From a virus, in the IMG/VR virus record IMGVR_UViG_3300042385_000707, positions 1-21,584 of that record: 21,584 nt of DNA. One strand, 5' to 3'. A model generated the notes under the pieces. That model was not told the DNA's origin. It did no database searches and saw only the letters and a list, made by a program, of their open reading frames with translations. Numbering within the stretch: the stretch's first letter is position 1; each line of letters opens with the position of its first letter. A program made the translations under genes and the position numbers. Below, piece after piece: positions 6,897 to 13,199 of this stretch.

Positions 6897-7401
6897 GCTC
6901 TTTTAGAAAGTTTTCAACACTGATTTCATTGGGAATTTCAGGAATATCTAATGAATTAACACCTATAACCCTGCGAATAGGGTATTTTTTGGATAGATAG
7001 ATGAGGTTGTTAATCCACAGACTCCAGTTTGAAGGGGGAACATGAGGTCCATACACTCTACCTTGTTGACAATCAAATCCCAACAGGTCTATTTGAGTGG
7101 CGCCCAAACTAATAGCTAACCCTATAGCAGCATTGCCACTACTGTTATTTTGCATAAATTCGGGAGAGTGCCAGTTTTTCTTAGGTTTCAATCCTGTTTC
7201 AACCAAACTTAAATGCCTATAATACACAATACCAGGATACTCACTATTGTGTATTTCTTTTAACATCTTAATATCAACTGCACACAAATAATGTGGGCAA
7301 TACTCAAGATATAATTCATTACATCCTATCAATATACCGGATATCTTATCTAAAGGAATAGGGGTCCTAGAGACCCCGTTTCCTATCACCGTTACTTTCA
7401 T
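6886..7401 (-). CDS. DUF115/sialyltransferase-like Rossmann-fold protein
   Basis: A 171-aa protein that begins MKVTVIGNGVSRTPIPL, a glycine-rich Rossmann-type opening. Then come GCNELYLEYCPHYLCAVDIKM (an aspartate after the second strand), NSSGNAAIGLAISLGATQIDLLGFDCQ and a C-terminal helix. This order (GNGxSR, GCN, AVD, SGxxAixxAixlGxxxixLlGxD) is typical of the DUF115/MptE-like and CST-type sialyltransferase group, which binds nucleotides or nucleotide sugars. In phages such proteins are mostly uncharacterised. The start overlaps the upstream stop as ATGA, and no ribosome binding site is visible, so translation is likely coupled. It is the last gene of a three-gene operon from the 7.9 kb promoter. 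The fold is likely; the substrate is unknown. Confidence 0.65.
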   Translation of the reverse strand: MKVTVIGNGVSRTPIPLDKISGILIGCNELYLEYCPHYLCAVDIKMLKEIHNSEYPGIVYYRHLSLVETGLKPKKNWHSPEFMQNNSSGNAAIGLAISLGATQIDLLGFDCQQGRVYGPHVPPSNWSLWINNLIYLSKKYPIRRVIGVNSLDIPEIPNEISVENFLKELDK

Positions 7402-7622
7402 ACAAAAGATTTGATAGAATCAATCCTTACTGAGCGCCATGCTTGCTTGTCTGTATCAAATACGACTAGATTTGATGCAGGTATAGCGCGTTTGCCTTCA
7501 GTGGCAGGGACAACACTTTCTAGTAGTGTTGCATTCATCACACGTTCAGTACCATCTACCTTAGTAAAGGTAATTGTGCGAGTACCTGTACGCAATTGCT
7601 GAATATATTGATCTTTAATCAT
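7398..7622 (-). CDS. Small SH3-like beta-barrel phage protein (WYL_2/DUF2693-type)
   Basis: A 74-aa protein that is almost all beta-strand: TGTRTITFTKVDGTERVMNATLL, then NLVVFDTDKQAWRSVRIDSIKSF. I recall this 'TFTK.DG..R.M..TL ... V.D.....WRS.R.d.I' pattern from short SH3-barrel proteins of T4-like phages (possibly the DUF2693/WYL_2 family), which are thought to bind nucleic acid or protein partners. The ATG at 7622 was preferred to the ATG at 7634 because GGAG lies 6 bases before it, whereas nothing precedes the other. It lies between the Sm-like gene and the Rossmann protein in one operon. Confidence 0.68.
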   Translation of the reverse strand: MIKDQYIQQLRTGTRTITFTKVDGTERVMNATLLESVVPATEGKRAIPASNLVVFDTDKQAWRSVRIDSIKSFV

Positions 7623-7633
7623 ATCACTCTCCA

Positions 7634-7906
7634 TTATAAAATAATACCACTTGTCATTTTACGGTATGCTTTCTCTACATCATCATTTGTTGGTGTTATA
7701 AACACAACACCTGAAGCAAAGAATTCTACTTCAGCGGGATTTTCACGCCCACTAATAGCAATGCCTCTAGCAAAACCCATACCTTCTCCTGCATGAATAA
7801 GCATACGAGGATCTTTTAGTTTAATTCTGCTATCAGTTTGATCTGCTAACTTGCCAATAAACTCTCCCGCAGGAGTTACTACTGACACAACATCATTGAT
7901 TTTCAT
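7634..7906 (-). CDS. Small Sm-like beta-barrel protein of unknown role
   Basis: A 90-aa protein beginning MKINDVVSVVTPAGEFIGKLADQTDSRIKL, which has the strand-turn-strand look of an Sm/Hfq-like or Tudor-like barrel ('V.V.TP.GE..G.L....D..I.LK.P'). It continues with a loop (AGEGMGFARGI) and a strand pair VEFFASGVVFITPTND before a C-terminal helix. Such small barrels in phages may bind RNA or a host RNA-processing factor; this is inference only. AAGGA stands about 10 bases before the ATG. It is the first gene behind the promoter at 7937-7965. Confidence 0.68.
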   Translation of the reverse strand: MKINDVVSVVTPAGEFIGKLADQTDSRIKLKDPRMLIHAGEGMGFARGIAISGRENPAEVEFFASGVVFITPTNDDVEKAYRKMTSGIIL

Positions 7907-7930
7907 AATATTTGTTTCCTTTTTTGATTG

Positions 7931-8329
7931 TTACTCATTGTATATGATATTTTCAAATAAGTCAAGCTGTTCTTCATCAATACTGGTTAATTTTTTAGGT
8001 GTCCAAGTAATAGGAACAAAACTAGAAAGTGGTTCCTTGTTTAATCTTATATTTAACATAGAGTTTAAACAATTTGGATCATGCCGCTGTTGCCATTGCA
8101 GTAAAAACTCTTGCATCTTAGCATGAGATTTTTTCTCATAAATTGCAATAGTTTCTTTTTTAAGTTCACCTTCAAACTCTTTAACATAGGCAGAGCTTCC
8201 ATAATATTTTTCATATAACTTTTCAGTTTTACCAGAGTAACCGATATAATATAAACCAGACGGAAAATATGTACAATATACTCTATGAATTGGTTTTATT
8301 TTCGGTTTTTTCTTCTTTACTACTATCAT
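7931..8329 (-). CDS. Free-standing GIY-YIG endonuclease
   Basis: A 132-aa protein with a GIY-YIG nuclease core: VYCTYFPSGLYYIGYSGK (Tyr18, then Tyr28-Ile29-Gly30), KYYGSS (residues 41-46), a probable catalytic glutamate in AKMQEFLLQW (Glu74) and a closing asparagine in NCLNSM (Asn89). The usual separate DNA-binding region is missing or reduced to the last 40 residues. Three in-frame ATGs exist (8344, 8338, 8329); 8329 is favoured because GAGGA lies 8-9 bases before it. The gene starts inside the 3' end of the preceding 61-aa gene and has its own late promoter and an RNA hairpin around the ribosome binding site, as in T4 homing endonuclease genes. Its 3' end carries the -35 and -10 boxes of the next operon. 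Nuclease family likely; homing role inferred. Confidence 0.78.
   Translation of the reverse strand: MIVVKKKKPKIKPIHRVYCTYFPSGLYYIGYSGKTEKLYEKYYGSSAYVKEFEGELKKETIAIYEKKSHAKMQEFLLQWQQRHDPNCLNSMLNIRLNKEPLSSFVPITWTPKKLTSIDEEQLDLFENIIYNE
7937..7965 (-). promoter_or_regulatory. Sigma70-type promoter for the small-barrel operon
   Basis: TTGACT (7965-7960), 17-bp spacer, TACAAT (7942-7937) on the minus strand. It lies entirely within the last codons of the GIY-YIG gene; the start near 7930 gives a leader of about 24 bases. Confidence 0.8.
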
Positions 8330-8468
8330 TAAGTACATCCTCATTATTAGATGTACTATTTATGACTTTATTTTTACTGAATATCAGATCCCAGTTGTCG
8401 CTAAACTTTTGTTTATCTACTTTGCGTTGGGCGCTGCCTTTACCGCCCGACCACTGACCCTGTACCAT
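8283..8468 (-). CDS. Small basic phage protein with a 3' end overrun by the GIY-YIG gene
   Basis: A 61-aa protein starting MVQGQWSGGKGSAQRKVDKQ and continuing FSDNWDLIFSKNK. A short 'GGKGS..R...F..NWD.IF.K' protein of about 35-40 residues is, as I recall, common in marine T4-like phages. Here the frame runs on through a low-complexity Ser/Asn/Glu/Lys tail (STSNNEDVLNDSSKEEKTENK) that overlaps the late promoter, hairpin and first codons of the GIY-YIG gene by about 47 bases. The ATG at 8468 has GAGGA about 11 bases upstream and follows the zinc-ribbon gene by 2 bases. Function unknown; the tail may be an accident of the nuclease gene's arrival. Confidence 0.65.
   Translation of the reverse strand: MVQGQWSGGKGSAQRKVDKQKFSDNWDLIFSKNKVINSTSNNEDVLNDSSKEEKTENKTNS
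8332..8357 (-). promoter_or_regulatory. RNA hairpin over the GIY-YIG ribosome binding site
   Basis: On the mRNA, AGUACAUC (8357-8350) pairs perfectly with GAUGUACU (8339-8332) around a 10-base loop. The GAGGA ribosome binding site straddles the loop and the 3' arm, 2 bases before the AUG at 8329. Transcripts coming from upstream would fold it; a transcript from the late promoter would begin within the 5' arm and could not. Confidence 0.8.
8357..8364 (-). promoter_or_regulatory. T4-type late promoter CATAAATA
   Basis: One mismatch from TATAAATA. It lies 28 bases before the ATG at 8329, the same distance as in the plus-strand cassette. The predicted start is near 8351-8352. Confidence 0.68.
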
Positions 8469-8470
8469 TT

Positions 8471-8662
8471 CTAGTCGTATCCTCTTTCAAATTGCAATTG
8501 ATCATCCAATTCATCACCCTCTTCAGAAAATTCAAAATCAAATTCTACACCACAAAAAGTACAATAGTAAGGATCGTCTGAACTATTTTCTTCATCATAG
8601 GTGATCATAAAATCTGAACCACAATTATTGCAATAATGATCTATTGTTTTTTTACTTGACAT
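8471..8662 (-). CDS. Small zinc-ribbon protein
   Basis: A 63-aa protein with two CxxC knuckles, YCNNCGSDF and YYCTFCGVEF (Cys11, Cys14 and Cys34, Cys37), about 20 residues apart, which should bind one zinc. The rest is very acidic (EEGDELDDQLQFERGYD). Zinc ribbons of this size in phages may bind nucleic acid or host RNA polymerase, but nothing in the sequence decides between these. The ATG at 8662 has AGGAG 7 bases upstream and lies 22 bases inside the end of the dCMP deaminase gene, so the two are co-transcribed. Confidence 0.78.
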   Translation of the reverse strand: MSSKKTIDHYCNNCGSDFMITYDEENSSDDPYYCTFCGVEFDFEFSEEGDELDDQLQFERGYD

Positions 8663-9051
8663 ACATTTACTCCTGCTTTGAATAAAAATTCTTTACCGCT
8701 TCCCTTTGAAGCCTCGTAATCATTTATATAGTACACTTCTTTTATGCCTGATTGATATATTAATTTAGCACATTCGATACAAGGAAAATGAGTGACATAT
8801 AGTGTCGCACCGTCACTTGATTCCGTTGACCTACATAACTTCATAAGAGCATTAGCTTCTGCGTGTAATACTTCTGGTTTAGTCTTACCATCTTCCTCAC
8901 ATTCATTAGACCATCCAGAGGGTGTGCCATTATATCCTATAGACAAAATGCGATTGTCTTTAGTAATGACACACCCAACTTTCAGTTTATTGGCAGTAGA
9001 AAGATTTGCTGTCATATTTGCAATATCTGCATAATACAATTGCCACTTCAT
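8641..9051 (-). CDS. cd: dCMP deaminase
   Basis: A 136-aa zinc-dependent deaminase that converts dCMP to dUMP, feeding ThyX for dTMP synthesis. The zinc site is complete: His63 and Glu65 in VLHAEANAL, and Cys91 and Cys94 in PCIECAKL. The upstream GYNGTPSGWSNECEE segment is the typical substrate loop of phage and bacterial dCMP deaminases. It is shorter than T4 Cd (193 aa) but complete. The ATG at 9051 overlaps the nrdB stop as ATGA, with GGG nearby; a longer TTG start at 9060 is less likely. The coupling to nrdB fits a nucleotide-supply operon. Confidence 0.93.
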   Translation of the reverse strand: MKWQLYYADIANMTANLSTANKLKVGCVITKDNRILSIGYNGTPSGWSNECEEDGKTKPEVLHAEANALMKLCRSTESSDGATLYVTHFPCIECAKLIYQSGIKEVYYINDYEASKGSGKEFLFKAGVNVCQVKKQ

Positions 9052-10019
9052 GCTGCCCAAATATCACCCCACTCACCAGTCAATGCACCGCGAGCATAAT
9101 CAGTACTTTTATTTTCAAAAAAGTTTGTATGCGTAGGTGCATTTATCATAGATTCTACCCACAGAAGTGGATTCTTTTTAACTTTAAAAATACCTTTAAG
9201 CCCCAAAGAAATCAACCGCCTGTCGCAAATATATCTAATGTAAGTTTTAACTTCTTCAGGAGTTAATCCTTCCATTGGTCCTATTGCAAATGCTAGATCA
9301 ATAAATTTATCTTCTAGCTCAACCATCTTCTCAGCAATAGTATATATCTTTCCTTTGAGATCATCGTTCCAGATACCAATATTTTCATTAATATATTCAC
9401 GGAACAGTTTGATCATATTCTCTGCGTGTAGTGTCTCGTCAACAATACTCCAGGTAATGATTTGTCCCATGCCTTTCATTTTACCGTGACGAGGAAAATT
9501 CAACAGCATAATAAAGGAACTGAACAATTGCATACCTTCAGTGAAAGCAGAAAACGCAGCAATATTTGTTGCTACTGATTCAACTGTTCCATTTGAATTT
9601 GACATGTCAATAAAATATTCATGCTTATCTTTCATAGCTTCATATTCTAGAAATTCAGAATAAGTAGACTCAGGCATGCCAAGTGTCTCAATAAGGTGAG
9701 AATATGCTGCTATGTGAAGAGCTTCTCTTGCAGCAAATCCTGCAAGCATCATTCTTATCTCAGGTTGTTTAAAATAAGGCAAATAGTTATTTACATAACC
9801 ACCTGCCACATCAATATCACCTTGTGTGAAGAATCTAAATATATGAGTAAGAAATGATTTTTCTTCACTTGTAATTTTGTTTTTCCAATCTTTCACATCT
9901 TCTGCCATATTGACTTCAGTGTGCAACCAATGAGATTGTTCATGCTTTAACCAAGCATCATATGCCCAGGCATAATTAAAGGGTTTAAAATAAGAACGCT
10001 CTTCTGTTAACTTTGACAT
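9048..10019 (-). CDS. nrdB: Ribonucleotide reductase class Ia, small subunit
   Basis: A 323-aa R2 protein that holds the diiron-tyrosyl radical for NrdA. All ligands align with E. coli NrdB spacing: Asp68, Glu99, His102, the radical Tyr106 (HIAAYSHL), Glu161, Glu195 and His198 (DETLHAEN). The C-terminal tail DYARGALTGEWGDIW carries the tyrosine and acidic residues that dock onto NrdA. The ATG at 10019 has only a weak AAGAG upstream and a 71-base gap before it, which includes a GATAAATA box. Because the metal ligands and tyrosine are all present, this is an ordinary class Ia subunit, not the tyrosine-lacking class Ic type. Confidence 0.96.
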   Translation of the reverse strand: MSKLTEERSYFKPFNYAWAYDAWLKHEQSHWLHTEVNMAEDVKDWKNKITSEEKSFLTHIFRFFTQGDIDVAGGYVNNYLPYFKQPEIRMMLAGFAAREALHIAAYSHLIETLGMPESTYSEFLEYEAMKDKHEYFIDMSNSNGTVESVATNIAAFSAFTEGMQLFSSFIMLLNFPRHGKMKGMGQIITWSIVDETLHAENMIKLFREYINENIGIWNDDLKGKIYTIAEKMVELEDKFIDLAFAIGPMEGLTPEEVKTYIRYICDRRLISLGLKGIFKVKKNPLLWVESMINAPTHTNFFENKSTDYARGALTGEWGDIWAA

Positions 10020-10070
10020 TAATACTATCTCTTTAAAATTATTTTTATACCCAGCGAATGATGGGAACTA

Positions 10071-10078
10071 TATTTATC
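10071..10078 (-). promoter_or_regulatory. Weak late-promoter-like box GATAAATA before nrdB
   Basis: One base off TATAAATA, 52 bases before the nrdB ATG, in one of the few real gaps of this region. It would let nrdB and the dCMP deaminase be re-expressed late. The match could be chance in AT-rich DNA. Confidence 0.35.
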
Positions 10079-10090
10079 ATATTTAATTTT

Positions 10091-10723
10091 TTACTCATAC
10101 ATAACCGTATCAGTATCACCTAGCGCCCATTTTGGATTATGTTCTACAACATATTTTTTTGTTGCAACTTTAAAATCTGGAAACAGTAATTCTTTAGGAT
10201 TGCTTGCTGCGTCAAAGAATATACAACGATTATTTGGTTGCGCTGAATACTGTCCATTATCAAGTTCAATAAAATTATATGATTTGTGATCTTCAGGCCA
10301 TTCAGTATATGTTAAGTCCATAACGTTATGATCTGGAGCAGCATGATCCACTGTAAACATGTAATTACCTTGATACCAATTTTTATCTTTTGCATAAAAT
10401 TTGCCAGTAAGGTTCTTGAGAAAAACTTTTTGAACCACTGTCATATCATAACCCAAACAATCCCATATTTGCAAATGATCTAGAGGCAAAAATTTATACG
10501 GATTCAAATTATGATTTCTGCTAACATATGCACTCAATGGTAGTTTGTCGTACAATGCACCATATTCTGGTAAGTAAGATTCAATTCGAAATGCTTGCCC
10601 TCGAATAGATTTAATACTTACCCAAATGCACGGAACATATTCACCATGTCCTTCTTTAAAATCATAGAGAAATTCTTTTCTAATCCAACAGTGAACTGGT
10701 GGTATATTTGCTACTAAAAACAT
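10091..10723 (-). CDS. Unknown 210-aa protein between nrdA and nrdB
   Basis: Not recognised at the level of function. The sequence is rich in aromatic residues and looks like a single globular domain: PVHCWIRKEFLYDF, then GEYVPCIWVSIKSIRGQAFRIESYLPEYGALYDKLPLSAY, LQIWDCLGYDMTVVQK, and a loop-rich C-terminal half (NYMFTVDHAAPDHN). Proteins of this look lie next to nrd genes in marine T4-like phages, as I recall, so a link to reductase expression or assembly is possible but unproven. The ATG has AGGAG 5 bases upstream, and that AGGAG overlaps the nrdA stop region, so the gene is translated with nrdA. Confidence 0.72.
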   Translation of the reverse strand: MFLVANIPPVHCWIRKEFLYDFKEGHGEYVPCIWVSIKSIRGQAFRIESYLPEYGALYDKLPLSAYVSRNHNLNPYKFLPLDHLQIWDCLGYDMTVVQKVFLKNLTGKFYAKDKNWYQGNYMFTVDHAAPDHNVMDLTYTEWPEDHKSYNFIELDNGQYSAQPNNRCIFFDAASNPKELLFPDFKVATKKYVVEHNPKWALGDTDTVMYE

Positions 10724-10731
10724 TTAAACTC

Positions 10732-12534
10732 CTAACCTTCACATGCTAAACAAGTACTATCTTCTATGAGTGTAGTCATATTTGTTTCTTTAATAATGTC
10801 CCTTTCAATTTTTCTAGACACTTTGTCTGCTTTACCAATCTTCTCAGAACGGCAGTAATAAAGTGTTTTCAGACCAGACTTCCATGCTAAGAAGTGTACG
10901 AGATGCAAATATTTTTTATTCACATCTGGTCTAAAAAATAAATTCAATGATTGCCCTTGATCAATATATTCTTGACGCTTAGATGCATGATCAACTATCC
11001 AACGCTGATCTATTTCCATAGCTGTTTTAAATACATTCTTTTCATCTTCAGTTAAGAATTTCAACTGTTGACAAGAACCATCGTTTGAAATTATTGACGA
11101 CCAGATTTCGTCTTCTGTCTGTTTAGTTTCCCCAGCTTCAATCTTACTTTGAATAAGACCCACCAAATTTCTATTTTTATTGAGATAAGACCCAGATAAT
11201 GTATCTTGTCTGTAAGCATTAGCCCTATACGGTTCGATGCTAGGACTAGTGTTTCCCATAATGATGCTGCTTGATGCGTTTGGTGCGATTGCCATGACAT
11301 GGCTGAATCTTCTTCCTGTTCCCTTTGCATCAGGAGCTTCGCCTCTTTCTTGTCCGAGTTCCAAATTGACTTCATCAAGTTTAGTCCTAATATATTTAAA
11401 CATTCTCACATTGGCACTAGTGGCTTGCCAACTTTCCCAAGCAAACATATGTTTTTGTAAATATGCATGATAACCTAAAGCACCAATACCAATACTTCTC
11501 TCGCGTGATGCTGAATATTTAGCGCGAGAAACTTGATCAGGAGCATTATCAATAAAATACTGTAACACATTATCTAACATTTCAGCTATATCTTTTAAAA
11601 ATCTTGTATTCTTAGACCAAGAATCATAATATTCTAAATTTACCGAGGACAAACAACATACTGCTGTTCTATCTTTATCTGTTGGCAAAATAATTTCTGA
11701 GCAAAGATTTGACTGGTGAATTTTTAAACCGAGTTTCTTTTGAAACTCTGGTAGATGTTTATTACTAGTATCAATATAATGAATGTAAGGTTCACCAGTC
11801 TCCATTCTTAATTCTAGTATTTTCTGCCATAACTCTTTAGCTGATACTGTTTCTCTTATTTCACCTGAATGAGGATCACACAAATTCCAACCATCATCCG
11901 CAGTAGGATCAGACATGCATCGTTCAATCAATTCCATAAAGCGGTCTGAAATGTTTACTCCATGATGTAAGTTCAAACATCTTACATTCTGATCGCCCGT
12001 TGGCTTACGCATCTCCAAAAACATAACTATGTCTGGATGATTAATATCAAGATAAGTCGCATAAGAACCGCGTCTAGTTCTACCCTGTCGATAAGCAAGG
12101 CATGATGCATCATAAGTTTTAAGGTGTGGCATTACTCCTACTGATTTATCATCTGTAGAGCGAATACCAAATCCGATACCTACACCACCGCCAAGCATAC
12201 TGAGCCAATTTGTTTCTGAAAGGTTATTAACCAATCCTTCCGCAGTATCATCTATGTAATTTAAGAAGCAACTGATCGGCATTCCCTTTTTTGATCTTCC
12301 AAAAGAAAGAATAGGGGTTGAATAAGACAGCCAATGATCGCTTGCATAATTATATAAACGTTGCGCGTGTTCCAAGTTACTAGCAAACCTTGTACTAACA
12401 AAAGCAAATCGTTCTTGAGGAGAGGTTTCATCCTCTCTCATATAACTTTCTTGCAGTCGTTGGATGCCTAACTTATCAAATAATTTATCTTTTGATAAAT
12501 CAATTTGAATCCCTAAATATTCTTTTTTTGTCAT
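10732..12534 (-). CDS. nrdA: Ribonucleotide reductase class Ia, large subunit, without ATP cone
   Basis: A 600-aa NrdA that reduces NDPs to dNDPs together with NrdB. Active-site features: Cys89 in PISCFLNY, the NLCSE box (Asn276, Cys278, Glu280), a second cysteine in AVCCLSSVNL (Cys293 or Cys294), radical-transfer tyrosines Tyr559-Tyr560 in LKTLYYCRSEK, and the redox tail CLACEG at the C-terminus. E. coli NrdA is 761 aa; the missing part is mainly the N-terminal ATP cone that senses dATP, because the catalytic 'ETPQER' region starts here by residue 37. Loss of dATP feedback fits a phage that needs high dNTP supply. AGAGGA lies 6 bases before the ATG, which overlaps the thyX stop as ATGA. Confidence 0.96.
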   Translation of the reverse strand: MTKKEYLGIQIDLSKDKLFDKLGIQRLQESYMREDETSPQERFAFVSTRFASNLEHAQRLYNYASDHWLSYSTPILSFGRSKKGMPISCFLNYIDDTAEGLVNNLSETNWLSMLGGGVGIGFGIRSTDDKSVGVMPHLKTYDASCLAYRQGRTRRGSYATYLDINHPDIVMFLEMRKPTGDQNVRCLNLHHGVNISDRFMELIERCMSDPTADDGWNLCDPHSGEIRETVSAKELWQKILELRMETGEPYIHYIDTSNKHLPEFQKKLGLKIHQSNLCSEIILPTDKDRTAVCCLSSVNLEYYDSWSKNTRFLKDIAEMLDNVLQYFIDNAPDQVSRAKYSASRERSIGIGALGYHAYLQKHMFAWESWQATSANVRMFKYIRTKLDEVNLELGQERGEAPDAKGTGRRFSHVMAIAPNASSSIIMGNTSPSIEPYRANAYRQDTLSGSYLNKNRNLVGLIQSKIEAGETKQTEDEIWSSIISNDGSCQQLKFLTEDEKNVFKTAMEIDQRWIVDHASKRQEYIDQGQSLNLFFRPDVNKKYLHLVHFLAWKSGLKTLYYCRSEKIGKADKVSRKIERDIIKETNMTTLIEDSTCLACEG

Positions 12535-13199
12535 TGTAATTCCTCTACTGCCTCAGCCACATCTGGGAAATGTTGCTTGATAATATCCCAGCACTTTATA
12601 GCTATATCTGAATGTTCTTTTTGAGTTCCGTTTTTACTTCTTAATTGATAATAATGAATCCAACTTCTCAATGTTCCTGCCATGTACAAGGTAGTTTCAG
12701 TATTGCCTTCTGGTAGTACTGCTCTTGCTTGTTCTTTTGCAATACCGTTTTCTAAAGCCCATTCGTAAACTTCATTAGCTTTACGAATAACTTCGTGTTG
12801 TTTCATATTCCAATTTTCTTTAAGGTCTCTATCATCAGTAACAACAGAATTTTGTCTATTTTTATTGTCTTGTAACCTAGCTTCACGATCAATAAAATTA
12901 GAAGATTTAGCATATCGTTGACTAAATTCTTGAAAACTAAAACTACGGTGACGCAATATCTGTCTAGATATGTCGCGAGTAGTGGTAATCTCCATTGTTA
13001 TGGAAACCATCTCAAAAGGGCTCCAATGACTATGTTTTATGAGATATTTTAATAGTTTTGGTGCTGTTTCATCATTAATTTGATTACTTGGATTACTCAC
13101 ACGTGCAGCATATGCTATTAGTTGATTTGCAGTAAAGCAACCGGTCATTGCTGATGGTGTTGTCATCCCAACAAGTACAACATTAGGTTTTAACAACAT
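12531..13199 (-). CDS. thyX: FAD-dependent thymidylate synthase
   Basis: A 222-aa ThyX, which methylates dUMP to dTMP using methylene-tetrahydrofolate, NADPH and FAD. The ThyX signature RHRSFSFQEFSQRY is intact (Arg83-His84-Arg85, Ser93, Arg95), as are HSHWSPFE (residues 56-63) and the ARAVLPEG and RSWIHYYQLR segments of the C-terminal half. ATGs at 13214, 13205 and 13199 are in frame; 13199 fits best because GGAG lies 9 bases upstream and the primase stop overlaps it as TAATG. T4 itself uses the unrelated Td enzyme, so this is the marine-phage version. A perfect promoter inside the primase gene may boost expression. Confidence 0.95.
   Translation of the reverse strand: MLLKPNVVLVGMTTPSAMTGCFTANQLIAYAARVSNPSNQINDETAPKLLKYLIKHSHWSPFEMVSITMEITTTRDISRQILRHRSFSFQEFSQRYAKSSNFIDREARLQDNKNRQNSVVTDDRDLKENWNMKQHEVIRKANEVYEWALENGIAKEQARAVLPEGNTETTLYMAGTLRSWIHYYQLRSKNGTQKEHSDIAIKCWDIIKQHFPDVAEAVEELQ

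Noticed and set aside
10035-10068. CCCA/TGGG hairpin between the 210-aa gene and nrdB as a terminator
   Set aside because: Only four pairs with an 8-base loop, and no clean T run after it on the minus strand.
11091-11378. A 95-codon minus-strand frame inside nrdA
   Set aside because: It is an alternate frame of a fully conserved enzyme with no translation signals of its own.
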